Assembly: GCF_014138605.1 (NCBI RefSeq) | Contig: NZ_JACJHX010000011.1 | Location: forward strand, 87,636-151,635 | Direction of reading: 5' to 3' | Source of the DNA: Peribacillus huizhouensis | GTDB taxonomy: Bacteria; Bacillota; Bacilli; Bacillales; DSM-1321 | DNA length: 64,000 bases | Part shown: positions 63,924-64,000 of the stretch, one piece after another | Layout: each line of letters begins with the position of its first letter | Numbering within the stretch: position 1 is the first letter of the stretch | The notes under the pieces: model-generated | The model's input: the letters and a program-made list of their open reading frames with translations, nothing else | Databases searched by the model: none | Told to the model about the DNA's origin: nothing | Made by a program: the position numbers and the translations under genes

Positions 63924-64000
63924 TTTTTGGAGAGTTTGATCCTGGCTCAGGACGAACGCTGGCGGCGTGCCTAATACATGCAAGTCGAGCGAATGATTGG
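63924..64000 (+). rRNA. rrs: 16S ribosomal RNA, 5' end only
   Basis: GGAGAGTTTGATCCTGGCTC and GACGAACGCTGGCGGC are the universal 16S 5' end; the gene runs off the window. The position downstream of gyrA corresponds to rrnO of B. subtilis. Confidence 0.98.

Overview
The window is the replication-origin region of a low-GC, spore-forming member of the Bacillaceae (sensu lato). The evidence is the gene order around dnaA (rpmH-rnpA-spoIIIJ-jag-mnmE-mnmG-rsmG-noc-parA-parB-yyaC to the left, dnaN-yaaA-recF-remB-gyrB-gyrA-16S rRNA to the right), the sporulation genes spoIIIJ and yyaC, and the walRKHIJ-htrC cluster. The genus cannot be fixed from the 77 bases of 16S rRNA present. Nearly all core genes are transcribed away from the origin: minus strand left of 51.3 kb, plus strand right of 52.4 kb.

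Layout. (1) 1-6.05 kb: a partly decayed sugar-acid/hydroxy-acid catabolic cluster on the minus strand. It holds a GntP-type permease, a LarE sulfur transferase, a PrpR-N/Fis-type regulator that has lost the GAFTGA loop, a broken pdxA2 and a truncated LarA-like (DUF2088) gene. (2) 6.8-16.5 kb: an accessory region made of small cassettes: a WYL regulator with a GyrI-like protein, an ECF S component, MarR plus a short-chain dehydrogenase, a secreted subtilase, and a TerD-family protein. They are separated by copies of a repeat that reproduces the 3' end of rlmH, the target used by staphylococcal SCC elements. (3) 16.5-26.1 kb: rlmH, a DnaA-box cluster, a CxxH/CxxC protein, htrC, walJIHKR and an M23 peptidase. 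(4) 26.1-27.6 kb: a Lys-Glu-Asp-Phe tRNA operon between inverted repeats. (5) 27.7-51.3 kb: purA, dnaB, rplI, gdpP, yybS, rpsR-ssb-rpsF, ychF, DUF951, mscS, yyaC, DUF554, parB-parA, noc, rsmG, mnmG, mnmE, jag, spoIIIJ, rnpA, rpmH. (6) 51.3-54 kb: bipartite oriC flanking dnaA, with DnaA boxes and a clear DnaA-trio element. (7) 54-64 kb: dnaN to gyrA, an HD-GYP-like protein, tandem rRNA promoters and the start of 16S rRNA.

How the genes work together. The core half combines replication initiation (DnaA, DnaN, RecF, gyrase, DnaB, SSB), segregation and division control (ParA/ParB with two parS-like sites, Noc), cell-wall homeostasis (WalRK with WalH/I/J, HtrC, M23 peptidase), tRNA modification (MnmE/MnmG), ribosome parts and c-di-AMP turnover (GdpP). 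The accessory part looks like cargo accumulated at one attachment site; no recombinase gene is present in the window.

Three repeat families fill the intergenic spaces. The first is a roughly 115-bp palindromic element, seen seven times, always just downstream of a stop codon. The second is a roughly 220-380-bp structured element with three long copies and several fragments. The third is a MITE-like element forming an inverted pair around the tRNA operon. The observation most worth following up is the rlmH-end repeat array that delimits the cassettes.
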